A stretch of DNA of 64,000 nt from Gordonia sp. KTR9 (GCF_000143885.2 NC_018581.1:310001-374000), one strand, 5' to 3'; counted from the first letter of the stretch, positions 33,414 to 41,598 are shown. The notes: generated from the sequence alone by a model not told the origin. Made by a program: numbers and translations.

Positions 33414-35561
33414 CTACGCGCGGAGGATCACCAGCTGCTGTGTCGCCCGTGTCATCGACACGTAGCGGTCGACGGCACCCTCGGTCCCGGGGCCGAACGA
33501 GTCCGGATCGACGAGCACCACGAGATCGAATTCGAGTCCCTTGGCGAGCGTGGGGGTCAGCGACCGCACGCGCTCGGTCCCCGCGAAGTCCGGTTCGCCG
33601 ATCACGCATGCGATCCCGTCTCGATGTGCCGACGTCCAGTCGGCGATCACCGTGTCGAGGTCGGCGCGAACGCCGAATGTCACCGGAATGCCCGACCGCC
33701 GAACCGAAGTCGGGACATTCGCATCGGGAAGCGCCGCGCGGATGACGGGTGCGGCCGCATCCATGATCTCCTCCGGGGTCCGGTAGTTGATCGTGAGTCC
33801 CGCCTCGGTGACGTCACCCAACCCGACGCGACGAAGTCGCTCTTCCCACGATTCGGTGAACCCGCGCCGGGCCTGCGCGCGGTCTCCGACGACGGTGAAA
33901 CTCTTCGACGGACAGCGATCGATCAGCATCTGCCACTGGGCGTCGGTCAGTTCCTGGGCCTCGTCGACGACGATGTGCGCGAACGGCCCGGCCAGCGGCC
34001 CGGCGGTCTCACCGACGATCTCGTCCCCGAGGTTGTCGCGCAGGTTCTCGTGCCGCAGCATCGCCATCAGTCCCTCGCCGTCGTCGTGGACCTCCGCGGC
34101 GATCAGGTCGTCGACCACGCGGTCGATCTTCTCGCGCTCGGCCGTCATGGCCGTGCGCTGCCTGCGACGTCGGGCCGGCGCCGCCGGATCCCCGATTCGC
34201 CGATGTGCGCGGTCGAGGACCGGCAGGTCTGCATCGGTCCAGGCGTGCGGGGTGGCGCGCTGGAGCACGCGTACCTCGGCGGGGGACAGCCACGGCGCGC
34301 ACATGCGGAGGAATGCCGGCACCGACCACAGGTCACCGACGATCTCGGCGGCGTCGAGCACCGGCCACGCGCGCGAGAATGCCGTCACGAGTTCGTCGTT
34401 CGCCGCCAACGCACGACGCAGCGCGTGGTGGGGCACGTCGTCGTCGTGTCGCGAGGCGATGATGGACACCAGTTCCTCCCACACCTCGTCGCGGGCATCG
34501 TTGTGCGCTGTACCGTGTTCCGGCACGTCGAAGGCGTCCGCCCAATCGGTCGGTGTCAGAGTCGTCTCCGCCCACGGAGTCTCGACCACCAAGGGCGTCG
34601 TGGGCGGTTGTTCGTAGAATCTCACCGCCGGTTCGACCGCCTCAACCATCCGAACCGATGACTTCAATCGCGCCACGTCGACGTCGGTTTCGGTTGTCGC
34701 CGAACCACCTTCGACGACGAAATCGGTGAGAGTGCATGTCTGGACGCTCTCCTCGCCGAGACTCGGCAGCACATCGGCGACATAGGAGAGGTAGGGCCGG
34801 TGGGGTCCGACGACGAGCAGCCCGCCGCGATTGCCCGCAAGGCGCGGATCGGCGTAGACGAGGTAGGCGGCACGATGCAGCGCGACGACGGTCTTGCCGG
34901 TCCCGGGACCACCGTCGACGACGAGGGCGCCGTGCGAGCCGGCTCGGATGATCGCGTCCTGATCGGTGGCGATGGTGCCGAGGACATCTCGCATCCGCGG
35001 GGAACGACTGGCGCCGAGGTCGGCGAGGAAGGCCGACTGCTCGTCGAGCGCGGCGTGCGAGGCGAGCACCGCGGGGTCGTCGACGAAGACCTCGTCCCAG
35101 TAGTCGGTGATCCGGCCGTGCGTCCAGCGGTAGCGGCGTCGGCTCACCAGTCCCATCGGGTCTCGACGGGTGGCGGCGAAGAACGGCGCGGCCAGCGGGG
35201 TGCGCCAGTCGACGAGCAGGGTCTCGCCGGCAGAGTCCGTCAGTCCGAGCCGCCCGACGTACAGGATGTCCCCGTCGTCGCGGACCAGCCGGCCCAGGCA
35301 CAGGTCGAGGCCGAAGCGCCGTAGGGATCGTATTCGAGAGCCGAGCTGATGGATCTCCATGTCGCGGTCGACGGCCCGCCGCCCCTTGCCGCCGGCTTCG
35401 CGCAGCAGTCCTTGCAGGCGTTCCTCGGCGTCCGTCAGAGTGCGCCGCAGACTCGTGGTGATCGAGGTGAAATGTCGGGTGTCGTCGGCGATGAGGACGG
35501 GATCGTTCTTCGGGGACAGTTGGTCGGGGAGGGCGAACACAACGGTGGTCGTCGGACTCAC
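33414..35561 (-). CDS. helR: HelR-type RNA polymerase-recycling ATPase (UvrD-like superfamily 1 motor)
   Basis: About 715 residues. Superfamily 1A motor core: Walker A GGPGTGKT (about 217-224), Walker B HIVVDEAQELTDAQW, motif III VGDRAQARRGF, motif IV-VI region TINYRTPEEIMDA and YVSMTRATQQLVIL. An N-terminal helical segment (about 25-75) before the SLRRFGLDLCLGRL and DWRTPLAAPFF blocks matches HelD/HelR proteins, which enter the RNA polymerase channels and eject stalled enzyme or rifamycin. The GTG at 35561 is preferred because VSPTTTVVFALPDQL looks like the family N-terminus and because the putative promoter makes an upstream GTG (35654) unlikely. A RAE-like site lies upstream. Confidence 0.87.
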   Translation of the reverse strand: MSPTTTVVFALPDQLSPKNDPVLIADDTRHFTSITTSLRRTLTDAEERLQGLLREAGGKGRRAVDRDMEIHQLGSRIRSLRRFGLDLCLGRLVRDDGDILYVGRLGLTDSAGETLLVDWRTPLAAPFFAATRRDPMGLVSRRRYRWTHGRITDYWDEVFVDDPAVLASHAALDEQSAFLADLGASRSPRMRDVLGTIATDQDAIIRAGSHGALVVDGGPGTGKTVVALHRAAYLVYADPRLAGNRGGLLVVGPHRPYLSYVADVLPSLGEESVQTCTLTDFVVEGGSATTETDVDVARLKSSVRMVEAVEPAVRFYEQPPTTPLVVETPWAETTLTPTDWADAFDVPEHGTAHNDARDEVWEELVSIIASRHDDDVPHHALRRALAANDELVTAFSRAWPVLDAAEIVGDLWSVPAFLRMCAPWLSPAEVRVLQRATPHAWTDADLPVLDRAHRRIGDPAAPARRRRQRTAMTAEREKIDRVVDDLIAAEVHDDGEGLMAMLRHENLRDNLGDEIVGETAGPLAGPFAHIVVDEAQELTDAQWQMLIDRCPSKSFTVVGDRAQARRGFTESWEERLRRVGLGDVTEAGLTINYRTPEEIMDAAAPVIRAALPDANVPTSVRRSGIPVTFGVRADLDTVIADWTSAHRDGIACVIGEPDFAGTERVRSLTPTLAKGLEFDLVVLVDPDSFGPGTEGAVDRYVSMTRATQQLVILRA

Positions 35562-35639
35562 GTCGGCAGGGGCTTCGGGGACTGAGGGCACAGATGGGGC
35601 TCCGAATCGGCAGGCGGCGGGGTTGTCTCGGCAGGTGAG

Positions 35640-35681
35640 AGAGCGATTCTGCACCGCGAGGGGGGCCTTGCGGCAAGCCCC
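35640..35681 (-). promoter_or_regulatory. Rifamycin-associated element (RAE)-like palindrome and promoter of helR
   Basis: On the minus strand GGGGCTTGCCGCAAGGCCC (35681-35663) differs from the RAE consensus as recalled (GGGGCTTGCGGCAAGGCCC) only at the central base. The RAE is known from promoters of rifamycin-responsive genes in actinomycetes. A -35-like TTGCCG lies inside the palindrome and a -10-like CAGAAT (35653-35648, preceded by TG) follows at about 19 bases; a start site near 35640 is inferred. Confidence 0.8.
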
Positions 35682-36132
35682 TGTCCAGGGCTTATGGTGA
35701 AAGGGGAAAAGAGATCGCCGCCCGCGCGGGTGAAGCGGACTCCAGTCCCACTTGACCCGATCAGCCCATCACCTGTTGCAGCCTGGTGTGCTGTATGTGA
35801 AAGTACTGTCAGTTCACTACGGTGAACTCCTATCGGTGGGGCCTGTCAGGGGGCTGCCGCCCCCGAAGATCTGGGGGTGGGGCGGCAGCGCGGCCACGGT
35901 TCTCCATTCCCGGTCATCTCTCCCGTTCCGGGACTCATTCGACCAACTGGTCCTTTGTCACCGTGGCGTCGTCGTGGCCTGCGGCTTTCCGATCGCCGAG
36001 ATGAGCATCCGAACTCGCGTCGTAAGGTCGGAGATGGAATGACACGCGGCGTCGCGCCGGTCCGCCCGGTTGCAGCCGGTGCCTCGACGCGTCGTCGACG
36101 ACGACGCTCACGATCTCGACCGGAGGCCGACG
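35682..36132. other. Long intergenic region with a palindrome and a GC-rich hairpin
   Basis: About 450 bases without a convincing gene. It holds a perfect 18-base palindrome AGTTCACTACGGTGAACT (35811-35828, arms of seven) and a stem-loop CTGCCGCCCC/GGGGCGGCAG (35854-35863 and 35879-35888) that also contains an alternative CCCCC/GGGGG pairing. The palindrome has the look of a TetR-type operator, but no such regulator is adjacent. A 96-codon frame at 35752-36042 has no family-like features. Confidence 0.5.
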
Positions 36133-36915
36133 ATGGGACAGCCGTACGGGGGCCGTGACCCCGGCGCCCGCGATCCGCGGCACCGCGACGATGCCGGCGG
36201 TCAGACCGGCGGGTCCCCGCGTGATCTGTACGGACAGCCCGTCGCACCGCAGCTCTATCCGCCGCTCGGGTACGCCTCCGACGGCACCCCGCTGTTCCGT
36301 CCCGGCCAGCCGACGAACACCGAGCTGACCATGGCCGAGCGCGCCGAGCGTGCCGAGGGCGAGCGGATTGCGACCGCCGAGCGGGAGGCCGACGACGCGG
36401 ACGGCCGGGCGGGTTCCCGCGTTCTCGGAGTACCCACCGCGACCCTGGTCCTGACCTCGGGGATGGTGGTGCTGCTCGTGGTGGCCTTCGTCGGATTCCT
36501 CGGACTCCGTCAGGGGGCCGAAGAACCCCTCGCGGATTCGCCGCTCACCACCGACACGATGCCGATCCCTCGTACCTTCGAACCGCCCAGCCTCACCCCG
36601 CCCGAGCCGGGACAACAGCTCCCGGGGCAACCCGGTGAGCGGATCGACCCGCAGAACAAACCGGTGACCTACGAGGCGACCATCGACGGGCAGGCCACCA
36701 TCCTGTACGTCGACGATGCCGGGTTGCGCTCCGAGTTCGCCCCGACGAATCCGTGGACCGTCCAGTTCACCGGCGGGATCAATCCGCTGCGTCTGCTGGT
36801 GATCGCGGGGACGGGTAGTGCGGTGACCTGCTCGATCACCGTCGACGGCGAGGTGGTGGTGGAGGACACGGTGACGCCGTCGTCCACCCGTCGCACCGCG
36901 TCCTGCATCGCCTGA
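36133..36915 (+). CDS. Membrane-anchored protein with MmpS-like C-terminal domain
   Basis: A 260-residue protein: Gly/Pro/Arg-rich cytoplasmic N-terminus with a charged helix (AERAERAEGERIATAEREADD, about 68-90), one membrane helix (about 102-125), a Pro-rich linker (about 145-170) and an exported C-terminal domain (KPVTYEATIDGQATILYVDDAG, then CSITVDGEVVVED and a terminal SCIA). The last part resembles the beta-sandwich of MmpS proteins, with two Cys spaced as in that family. MmpS proteins assist MmpL lipid exporters, but no mmpL is adjacent. GGAGG precedes the ATG at 36133. Confidence 0.72.
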   Translation: MGQPYGGRDPGARDPRHRDDAGGQTGGSPRDLYGQPVAPQLYPPLGYASDGTPLFRPGQPTNTELTMAERAERAEGERIATAEREADDADGRAGSRVLGVPTATLVLTSGMVVLLVVAFVGFLGLRQGAEEPLADSPLTTDTMPIPRTFEPPSLTPPEPGQQLPGQPGERIDPQNKPVTYEATIDGQATILYVDDAGLRSEFAPTNPWTVQFTGGINPLRLLVIAGTGSAVTCSITVDGEVVVEDTVTPSSTRRTASCIA

Positions 36916-37010
36916 GCCGTCACGTTCCCGTCACCGCGAATCCCGCGTGTCGGTGGGGTGACCTGCTCGTCCGATGTGTGATCGGGGCCGTGGCTCGCTA
37001 CCTTGGTCAC

Positions 37011-37631
37011 GTGAGTTCCCCGCAGACAGCCCCAGACAGTGGTCAGTCTTCCGCCCCCAACGACGAGTTCAAGACGATGCTCACGTGGCGGGGCGAAGAC
37101 ACCGATCGACTCGAACAGGTCCGCCTGGTCGTGTCCGGCGCGCGCCTCAAGGCATACGGACGGATCATCGCCGCGGCGACCGCCGACCACGAGGCGTTCT
37201 CCGCGTCCTATGAGCTGCAGACCACCGACGCCGGTGTGGTCAAGCGGCTGACCGTGCACCTGGTGCGCGCGGACGGGGAGACGCAGTTCGGCATCACCCG
37301 CGACGACGAGGGCACGTGGCTGATCCGACGCCCCGACGGCGAGACCACCCGCTCTGATTTCGACGGCGCCGAAGACGTGGACCTCGCGCTGTCGCCCATG
37401 TTCAACTCTCTGCCGATCCGACGCCGCGGCCTGTCGGCGTCGACGCCCACAACGGTCGAGGTCCCGGTCGCCTACATGTATCTGCCCAGCGGCGACGTGA
37501 AGCCGGCGACAATGTCGTACACCCCGGGCAAAGACGGATTCCGCGTGGTGTCGCCGCTCGCGACGACGACGATCACGGTCGACGAGAACAACTTCGTCGT
37601 CGACTATCCGGGTCTCGCGCGGCGCGTCTGA
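37011..37631 (+). CDS. Putative glycolipid-binding-like protein
   Basis: About 206 residues, no signal peptide. FKTMLTWRGEDTDRLEQVRLVVSGARLKAYGRII opens a beta-rich fold; the core is YELQTTDAGVVKRLTVHLVRADGETQFGITRDDEGTWLIRRPDG, and the later part PVAYMYLPSGDVKPATMSYTPGKDGFRVVSP. This is the pattern of the putative glycolipid-binding (YkkA/DUF1089-like) proteins. Role is unknown. The GTG at 37011 has a TACCTT -10-like box close upstream and may be leaderless; a GTG at 36978 is also in frame. Convergent with tyrA. Confidence 0.7.
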   Translation: MSSPQTAPDSGQSSAPNDEFKTMLTWRGEDTDRLEQVRLVVSGARLKAYGRIIAAATADHEAFSASYELQTTDAGVVKRLTVHLVRADGETQFGITRDDEGTWLIRRPDGETTRSDFDGAEDVDLALSPMFNSLPIRRRGLSASTPTTVEVPVAYMYLPSGDVKPATMSYTPGKDGFRVVSPLATTTITVDENNFVVDYPGLARRV

Positions 37632-37644
37632 GCCCTGCCCGGGT

Positions 37645-38619
37645 TCAGCCCACCCACACCCGGCCCTGGTGGGCCTGACGGCGGAGTTCCTGCTGCCAGC
37701 CGTCGTCGCCGACGGTCACCCCGGAGATGACCTCCGCGGTCCCGGAGTGCAGCTGCTCGTACGCAGCCCGGGCGCGGTGTCCGTCGTCGACGAGCACTTC
37801 GACGGTTCCGTGGTCGCGCAGTTCGTCGCGCACGGCGATGAGGCGGTCGATGGTCTCGCTGAGGACGTTGAGCACGGCGATGCCGTTGGCCTCGATCATC
37901 GCCCGCTGCAGGGCGGGTGCCGTGCCGGCGACCCGGGTGCCGTCGCGGAAGCTACCGGCCGCCAGGCGCAGCGCGAGGTCGCTCTCACCGGCCCCGACGG
38001 CGGCCGTTGCCGCGGCGGTCAGGTGCGGTAGATGGGAGATCGCCGCGACCGCCCGATCATGCGCATCGGGGGCGACCGGCACCACCCGTGAGCCGACGGC
38101 CACGGCGAGCGCGGCCACCGTGAGCCAGTCGTCGGACGGGGTGTCGTCTGTTGTGGTGACGGCCCACATGGCTCCGTCGAAGAGGGTCGCGTCGGTTGCT
38201 GCCCAGCCCGACGAGCTGGTCCCCGCCATCGGATGACCGCCCACATACCGCCCACCGGGATGCAGGTGGGCGAGGACGCGCGCGACTTCCTGCTTGACGC
38301 TGATGACGTCGGTGACAAGGACCTCGGGGGCGTGCTCGGCGATGGCGGTCACCAGCGGCTCGATCGTCGTCACGGGTGTCGCCAGCACGACCAGTGCGTC
38401 CGACGACGCCGCGCGGCCAAGTGTCGCAACGAGATCCGAGGACGCGTCGTATCCGTCGCGCGTGGCGGCATCGACGGTCGCCGTCGACCGGTTGTAGCCG
38501 AACGCCTCGTGTCCGGCGTCGTGCAGGGCCCGCACGAGCGAGCCGCCGATCAGGCCCAGGCCCAGCACGCATACCGGTCGGGGGAGGGTGAGAGCGGGGG
38601 ACGACGGCGCGGCAGTCAC
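37645..38619 (-). CDS. tyrA: Prephenate dehydrogenase
   Basis: A 324-residue enzyme of tyrosine synthesis, which oxidatively decarboxylates prephenate with NAD. Rossmann motif VCVLGLGLIGGSLVRALHDAGHEAFGYNRS (about 16-45), then TDVISVKQEV, the catalytic-site GGHPMAGTSSSGW (His binds prephenate) and AISHLPHLTAAA. It lacks a fused ACT domain. The start is a GTG at 38619. In mycobacteria tyrA also adjoins the tadA pair, with which it is divergent here. Confidence 0.92.
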   Translation of the reverse strand: MTAAPSSPALTLPRPVCVLGLGLIGGSLVRALHDAGHEAFGYNRSTATVDAATRDGYDASSDLVATLGRAASSDALVVLATPVTTIEPLVTAIAEHAPEVLVTDVISVKQEVARVLAHLHPGGRYVGGHPMAGTSSSGWAATDATLFDGAMWAVTTTDDTPSDDWLTVAALAVAVGSRVVPVAPDAHDRAVAAISHLPHLTAAATAAVGAGESDLALRLAAGSFRDGTRVAGTAPALQRAMIEANGIAVLNVLSETIDRLIAVRDELRDHGTVEVLVDDGHRARAAYEQLHSGTAEVISGVTVGDDGWQQELRRQAHQGRVWVG

Positions 38620-38697
38620 CCTGACACGTTCCCATACCGGTCACGCACGGTGAACCGGGACTTGGGAGTACCGGTGATAGGGGCTACGGTTTCCTGC

Positions 38698-39240
38698 ATG
38701 GCCGGTGCCGGATTTGGGAAGTCGGGGTCGAACGCGCAGGACGTGGACGACGACATCGACGGTTTTGCCGTGGCGGTCGTACGCGACGAGAGTGGCTGGA
38801 AGGTCACCGCGATGAAGCCGTCTGCGCTCTCCGACCTCGAGGACGCCGAAACCCAATTGCGTGAGCTGCGTTCCGCGGGCGCGGTGTTCGGGCTCCTCGA
38901 TGTCGACGACGAGTTCTTCATCATCGTGCGGCCGTCCCCGACGGGAGCGCGTCTCCTGATCTCCGACGCGACCGCCTCCGTCGACTACGACATCGCGGTC
39001 GACGCGCTGGACGCCCTGAACGTCGAGGTGCCCGACATCGATCCGGACGAACTCGACCAGATCGATCCGTGGGAAGAAGGGGATCTCGGGTTGCTCGCCG
39101 ACCTGGGACTGCCCGACGCGGTCATGAGCGTCATCGTCGGCGACACCGATCTCTACGCCGACGAGCAACTCGGCATGATCGCCGCACGGCTCGGCTTCGC
39201 CGACGAGCTGGGCAAGGTCCTCGATTCGCTCGGCCACTGA
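38698..39240 (+). CDS. tRNA adenosine deaminase-associated protein
   Basis: A 180-residue acidic protein (DVDDDIDGFAVAVVRDESGWKVT, then LRELRSAGAVFGLLDVDDEFFIIVRP and the acidic DIDPDELDQIDPWEEGDLGLLADLGLP). It matches the small protein always found before tadA in mycobacteria and relatives (Rv3753c). The biochemical role is unknown; the fixed pairing suggests help to TadA. Two genes, about 20 bases apart, form an operon. The ATG at 38698 gives the usual length. Confidence 0.85.
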   Translation: MAGAGFGKSGSNAQDVDDDIDGFAVAVVRDESGWKVTAMKPSALSDLEDAETQLRELRSAGAVFGLLDVDDEFFIIVRPSPTGARLLISDATASVDYDIAVDALDALNVEVPDIDPDELDQIDPWEEGDLGLLADLGLPDAVMSVIVGDTDLYADEQLGMIAARLGFADELGKVLDSLGH

Positions 39241-39259
39241 GCCTGTCGGCATCCGCGCG

Positions 39260-39724
39260 ATGAGTGCGCCCCCCTGGGAATCCATGGTCCGTGCCGCACT
39301 CGATGCGGCGACGCTGTCGGGGACCGACGACGTACCCATCGGTGCGGTCGTCTTCGACCCGGAGGGCATCGAATTGGCCCGCGCGGCGAACCGCCGGGAG
39401 GCCGATGGCGATCCGACGGCACACGCCGAGGTCCTCGCGCTGCGTGCGGCGGCGCGGGCGTTCGGTGACGGCTGGCGGCTCCCGGGGTGCACGATCGCGG
39501 TGACCGTCGAACCCTGCACCATGTGTGCGGGCGCGATCACGCTGTCCCGGGTCGACGCCGTCGTGTTCGGAGCGTGGGAGCCCAAGACGGGTGCGGTCGG
39601 CTCATTGTGGGACGTCGTGCGCGATCCACGGCTGTCGCATCGCCCCCAGGTGAAGGGCGGCGTCCTCGAAGACGAGTGCCGCGCGCTCATGGTCGACTTC
39701 TTCGCCACCCGCCGACACCCGTGA
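39260..39724 (+). CDS. tadA: tRNA(adenine34) deaminase TadA
   Basis: A 154-residue cytidine-deaminase-fold enzyme that converts A34 to inosine in tRNA-Arg(ACG), which is itself encoded at 33116. The zinc site is complete: HAEVLALRAAARAFGD (His and catalytic Glu, about 54-56) and VTVEPCTMCAGAITLSRV (two Cys). PIGAVVFD and the C-terminal region GVLEDECRALMVDFFATRR are as expected. Normal length; nothing unusual. Confidence 0.93.
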   Translation: MSAPPWESMVRAALDAATLSGTDDVPIGAVVFDPEGIELARAANRREADGDPTAHAEVLALRAAARAFGDGWRLPGCTIAVTVEPCTMCAGAITLSRVDAVVFGAWEPKTGAVGSLWDVVRDPRLSHRPQVKGGVLEDECRALMVDFFATRRHP

Positions 39725-39847
39725 TCGCGCGCGGTCTCGGGGTCGCGCAAGGACAAGATCGGTGAGATCTCAGGGTGCGGACCGGTGGTCGTCGCTGCGC
39801 GGTCCTGGCAGATTGGAATGCAGCACCCCGACCCGCGAGGAGTAGTC

Positions 39848-40117
39848 ATGACCGATCCGTCCGACAAGGTGACCGCGGCCTTCGACACCGCCAAGGCCAA
39901 GATCAACGAGTTCGCCGAGAGCGGCAAGGTGCAGGAGGCGCTGGGAACCGCCCGCGACAAGATCGACGAGCTCGTCGAGAGCAAGCAGGTCCAGGACGCC
40001 CTGGCCACCGCGAAGGACAAGCTCAACGACCTCGCGGAGAACGAGAAGGTCCAGGAGGCGTTCAGCACCGCCAAGGACAAGCTCAACGAGGTGTCGGAGA
40101 AGTTCACCAGCCGCTGA
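39848..40117 (+). CDS. Small four-repeat helical protein (20-residue repeats)
   Basis: An 89-residue protein built almost wholly from four tandem 20-residue repeats with the pattern V-Q-E-A-L-x-T-A-K-D-K-L-N-E-L-x-E-x-x-K (repeats at about 8-27, 28-47, 48-67 and 68-86). It is charged, Cys-free and amphipathic, like LEA or apolipophorin-type proteins. AGGAG lies six bases before the ATG. It sits next to a CsbD-type stress protein, so a stress or desiccation role is plausible but inferred. Not recognised as a named family. Confidence 0.8.
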   Translation: MTDPSDKVTAAFDTAKAKINEFAESGKVQEALGTARDKIDELVESKQVQDALATAKDKLNDLAENEKVQEAFSTAKDKLNEVSEKFTSR

Positions 40118-40288
40118 CAGGCCGCTGACCTGCGTTCCTGCAGCTCAGTGTGCACCTGTGGCACGGTGGGAGGCAGGAGTCCGCTCCTCAGGCGGCGCCA
40201 GTGTCGAGCAGCCGGCGCGTCGGTCGTCGCCGAGTTCTTCCACATCGGACGGCACCCGGCCGCGCCGAACCTCAACCCAGGAGGCTTC

Positions 40289-40498
40289 ATGGGAACCACG
40301 GACGACGCCAAGAACAAGGCCGAAGAGCTCAAGGGTCGCGGCAAGGAAGCCGCGGGCAGCCTCACCGACGATCAGGACCTCAAGAACGAGGGCAAGGGCG
40401 ACCAGGCGCAGGCCCAGGGCAAGCAGAAGGTCACCGAGGCCGCCGATGCCGTCAAGGGCAAGATCGACGACGTCAAGAACAAGCTGACCGGCCACTAG
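40289..40498 (+). CDS. CsbD-family stress protein
   Basis: A 69-residue hydrophilic protein with the CsbD pattern (DDAKNKAEELKGRGKEAAGSLTDDQDLKNEGKGDQAQAQGK, then a Lys-rich helix ending VKNKLTGH). CsbD proteins are general-stress-induced and intrinsically flexible; their role is not known. AGGAGG lies directly upstream of the ATG. Same direction as the four-repeat protein, 171 bases away. Tandem 31-base repeats follow shortly after the stop. Confidence 0.9.
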   Translation: MGTTDDAKNKAEELKGRGKEAAGSLTDDQDLKNEGKGDQAQAQGKQKVTEAADAVKGKIDDVKNKLTGH

Positions 40499-40522
40499 TA
40501 CACCCGCCGCTCGGCGGTGCCC

Positions 40523-40650
40523 CCTGCTCTGAGGGTAAGGCGATGTCTCTTGCCCTGCTCTGAGGGTAAGGCGATGTCTCTTGCCCTGCTCTGAGGGTAA
40601 GGCGATGTCCCCTGCCCTGCTCTGAGGGTAAGGCGATGCCCCCCTGCTCC
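40523..40650 (+). repeat. 31-base tandem repeat after csbD, four units plus a partial one
   Basis: Units begin at 40523, 40554, 40585 and 40616 with CCTGCTCTGAGGGTAAGGCG followed by ATG and a pyrimidine tail; the period is exactly 31. The partial fifth unit at 40643 runs into the CTGAGGTGCGAGGAGCG element. The units are adjacent without spacers. Each carries a TGA, so at a 31-base period the TGA shifts reading frame each time. Confidence 0.85.
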
Positions 40651-40686
40651 CTGAGGTGCGAGGAGCGTAAGCGACGAGCCTCGAAG
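40651..40686 (+). repeat. Uninterrupted copy of the 36-base interspersed element
   Basis: CTGAGGTGCGAGGAGCG, TAAGCGACGAGCC and TCGAAG are contiguous here. This intact copy serves as the reference for the copy cut by the IS110 element (55284-55303 joined to 56811) and the copy at the right edge of the IS1380 element (14320-14355). Confidence 0.75.
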
Positions 40687-40764
40687 CGCAGGCGACCTGC
40701 GTTGTCACACCCGCCTGAGCAGCTGATTTAAGTCTGACCGCAGGTCTGCGGTACAGTCTTCGGC

Positions 40765-40852
40765 GGTGGCGTGTCCGAGCGGCCGAAGGTGCAGCACTCG
40801 AAATGCTGTGTGCGGTAACCCCGTACCGAGGGTTCAAATCCCTCCGCCACCG
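40765..40852 (+). tRNA. tRNA-Ser (anticodon CGA)
   Basis: Acceptor GGTGGCG/CGCCACC, D-arm TCCGAGCGGCCGAAGGT, anticodon loop CTCGAAA with CGA, long variable arm and GGTTCAAATCC T-arm. The discriminator G is followed by CCG, so CCA is not encoded, unlike the other three tRNAs in the window. Confidence 0.97.
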
Positions 40853-40855
40853 CCG

Positions 40856-40893
40856 GAAATGGCCCCCCATCCTCACGGGTGGGGGGCCATTTC
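40856..40893. terminator. Strong hairpin terminator after tRNA-Ser
   Basis: GAAATGGCCCCCCA pairs perfectly with TGGGGGGCCATTTC (14 base pairs) around a ten-base loop. It lies between the tRNA and the convergent mspA-like gene and can serve both strands. Confidence 0.8.
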
Positions 40894-40917
40894 GCTGTCC
40901 GGGTCTGCGCCGTCGAA

Positions 40918-41598
40918 TCAGCCCAGGCTGAACGGTTTCCCGTACACGGCGATCGACTGCGACACGTTGTCGGTCGTGACGCTCACCTTGGCGTACGACC
41001 GGGCCTGTGCGTAGCCGGCGCAGCCGTTCACCATCATGGTCTCGTTGGTGTAGGCGAGAGTTCCCTTGCCGCCGGCGAAGCTGATCGACGACGAGTGGCC
41101 GGCCGCGCCGAACGCGTCCTTGTACTCGCGGTCGTTGATCACGTAGTTGACGGCCTGGCCGGGGCCGATGGTCACGCCGGCGCCGGTCTCGGCAGTCGCG
41201 GTCGCGCTCTGGAGGTCGTAGTTGGGCGCGGAAGCGCCGGCCCGGCTGTTCGAGTTACCGCCGAGCGTGAGCTGGCAGCCGACGATGTAGCCCGCCCCGA
41301 CGCCGATCTTCGCCGCCTTGTCGGACGTCGACACCACGTACTTGCCGGACACCCACGCATTGCGGTGCAGGGGCGTGCTGCCCATCGACGGGGTGATCCG
41401 CGCGGATTCGTTGCTGCGCGTGATGGTCACTGTCGTACCGTCTTTCAACGTCTTCGTGACGGATTGACCGGGGAGTTCGACGACGGTGTCGGCCTGTGCG
41501 GGTGCCGCGGTCAACGCGGGTACCAGTGCCGCGCAGGCGAGTGCGGTTGTGGCCGCGAGGATACGGGTGCGCGCGGTGTGGCGCTGGGGGGCGGTCAT
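40918..41598 (-). CDS. MspA-family porin
   Basis: A 226-residue exported protein: signal peptide 1-36 (ILAATTALACAALVPALTAAPAQA), then the MspA beta-barrel domain with VTITRSNESARITPSMGSTPLHRNAWVSGKYV, GAGYIVGCQLTLG and the closing ATAETGAGVT, VNGCAGYAQARSYAKVSV. Members form octameric channels in the outer mycomembrane for small hydrophilic solutes. GGAG five bases before the ATG supports 41598. It ends a tandem pair with a second MspA paralogue 47 bases upstream. The two conserved Cys (GYIVGCQ, GCAG) are seen in both. Confidence 0.92.
   Translation of the reverse strand: MTAPQRHTARTRILAATTALACAALVPALTAAPAQADTVVELPGQSVTKTLKDGTTVTITRSNESARITPSMGSTPLHRNAWVSGKYVVSTSDKAAKIGVGAGYIVGCQLTLGGNSNSRAGASAPNYDLQSATATAETGAGVTIGPGQAVNYVINDREYKDAFGAAGHSSSISFAGGKGTLAYTNETMMVNGCAGYAQARSYAKVSVTTDNVSQSIAVYGKPFSLG

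Noticed and set aside
35752..36042. 96-codon frame in the helR/MmpS intergenic region
   Set aside because: No ribosome-binding site, covers the palindrome and hairpin, no recognisable pattern.
40523..40650. 31-base direct repeats resembling a CRISPR array
   Set aside because: The units are contiguous with no unique spacers, and no cas gene is present; they are a plain tandem repeat.
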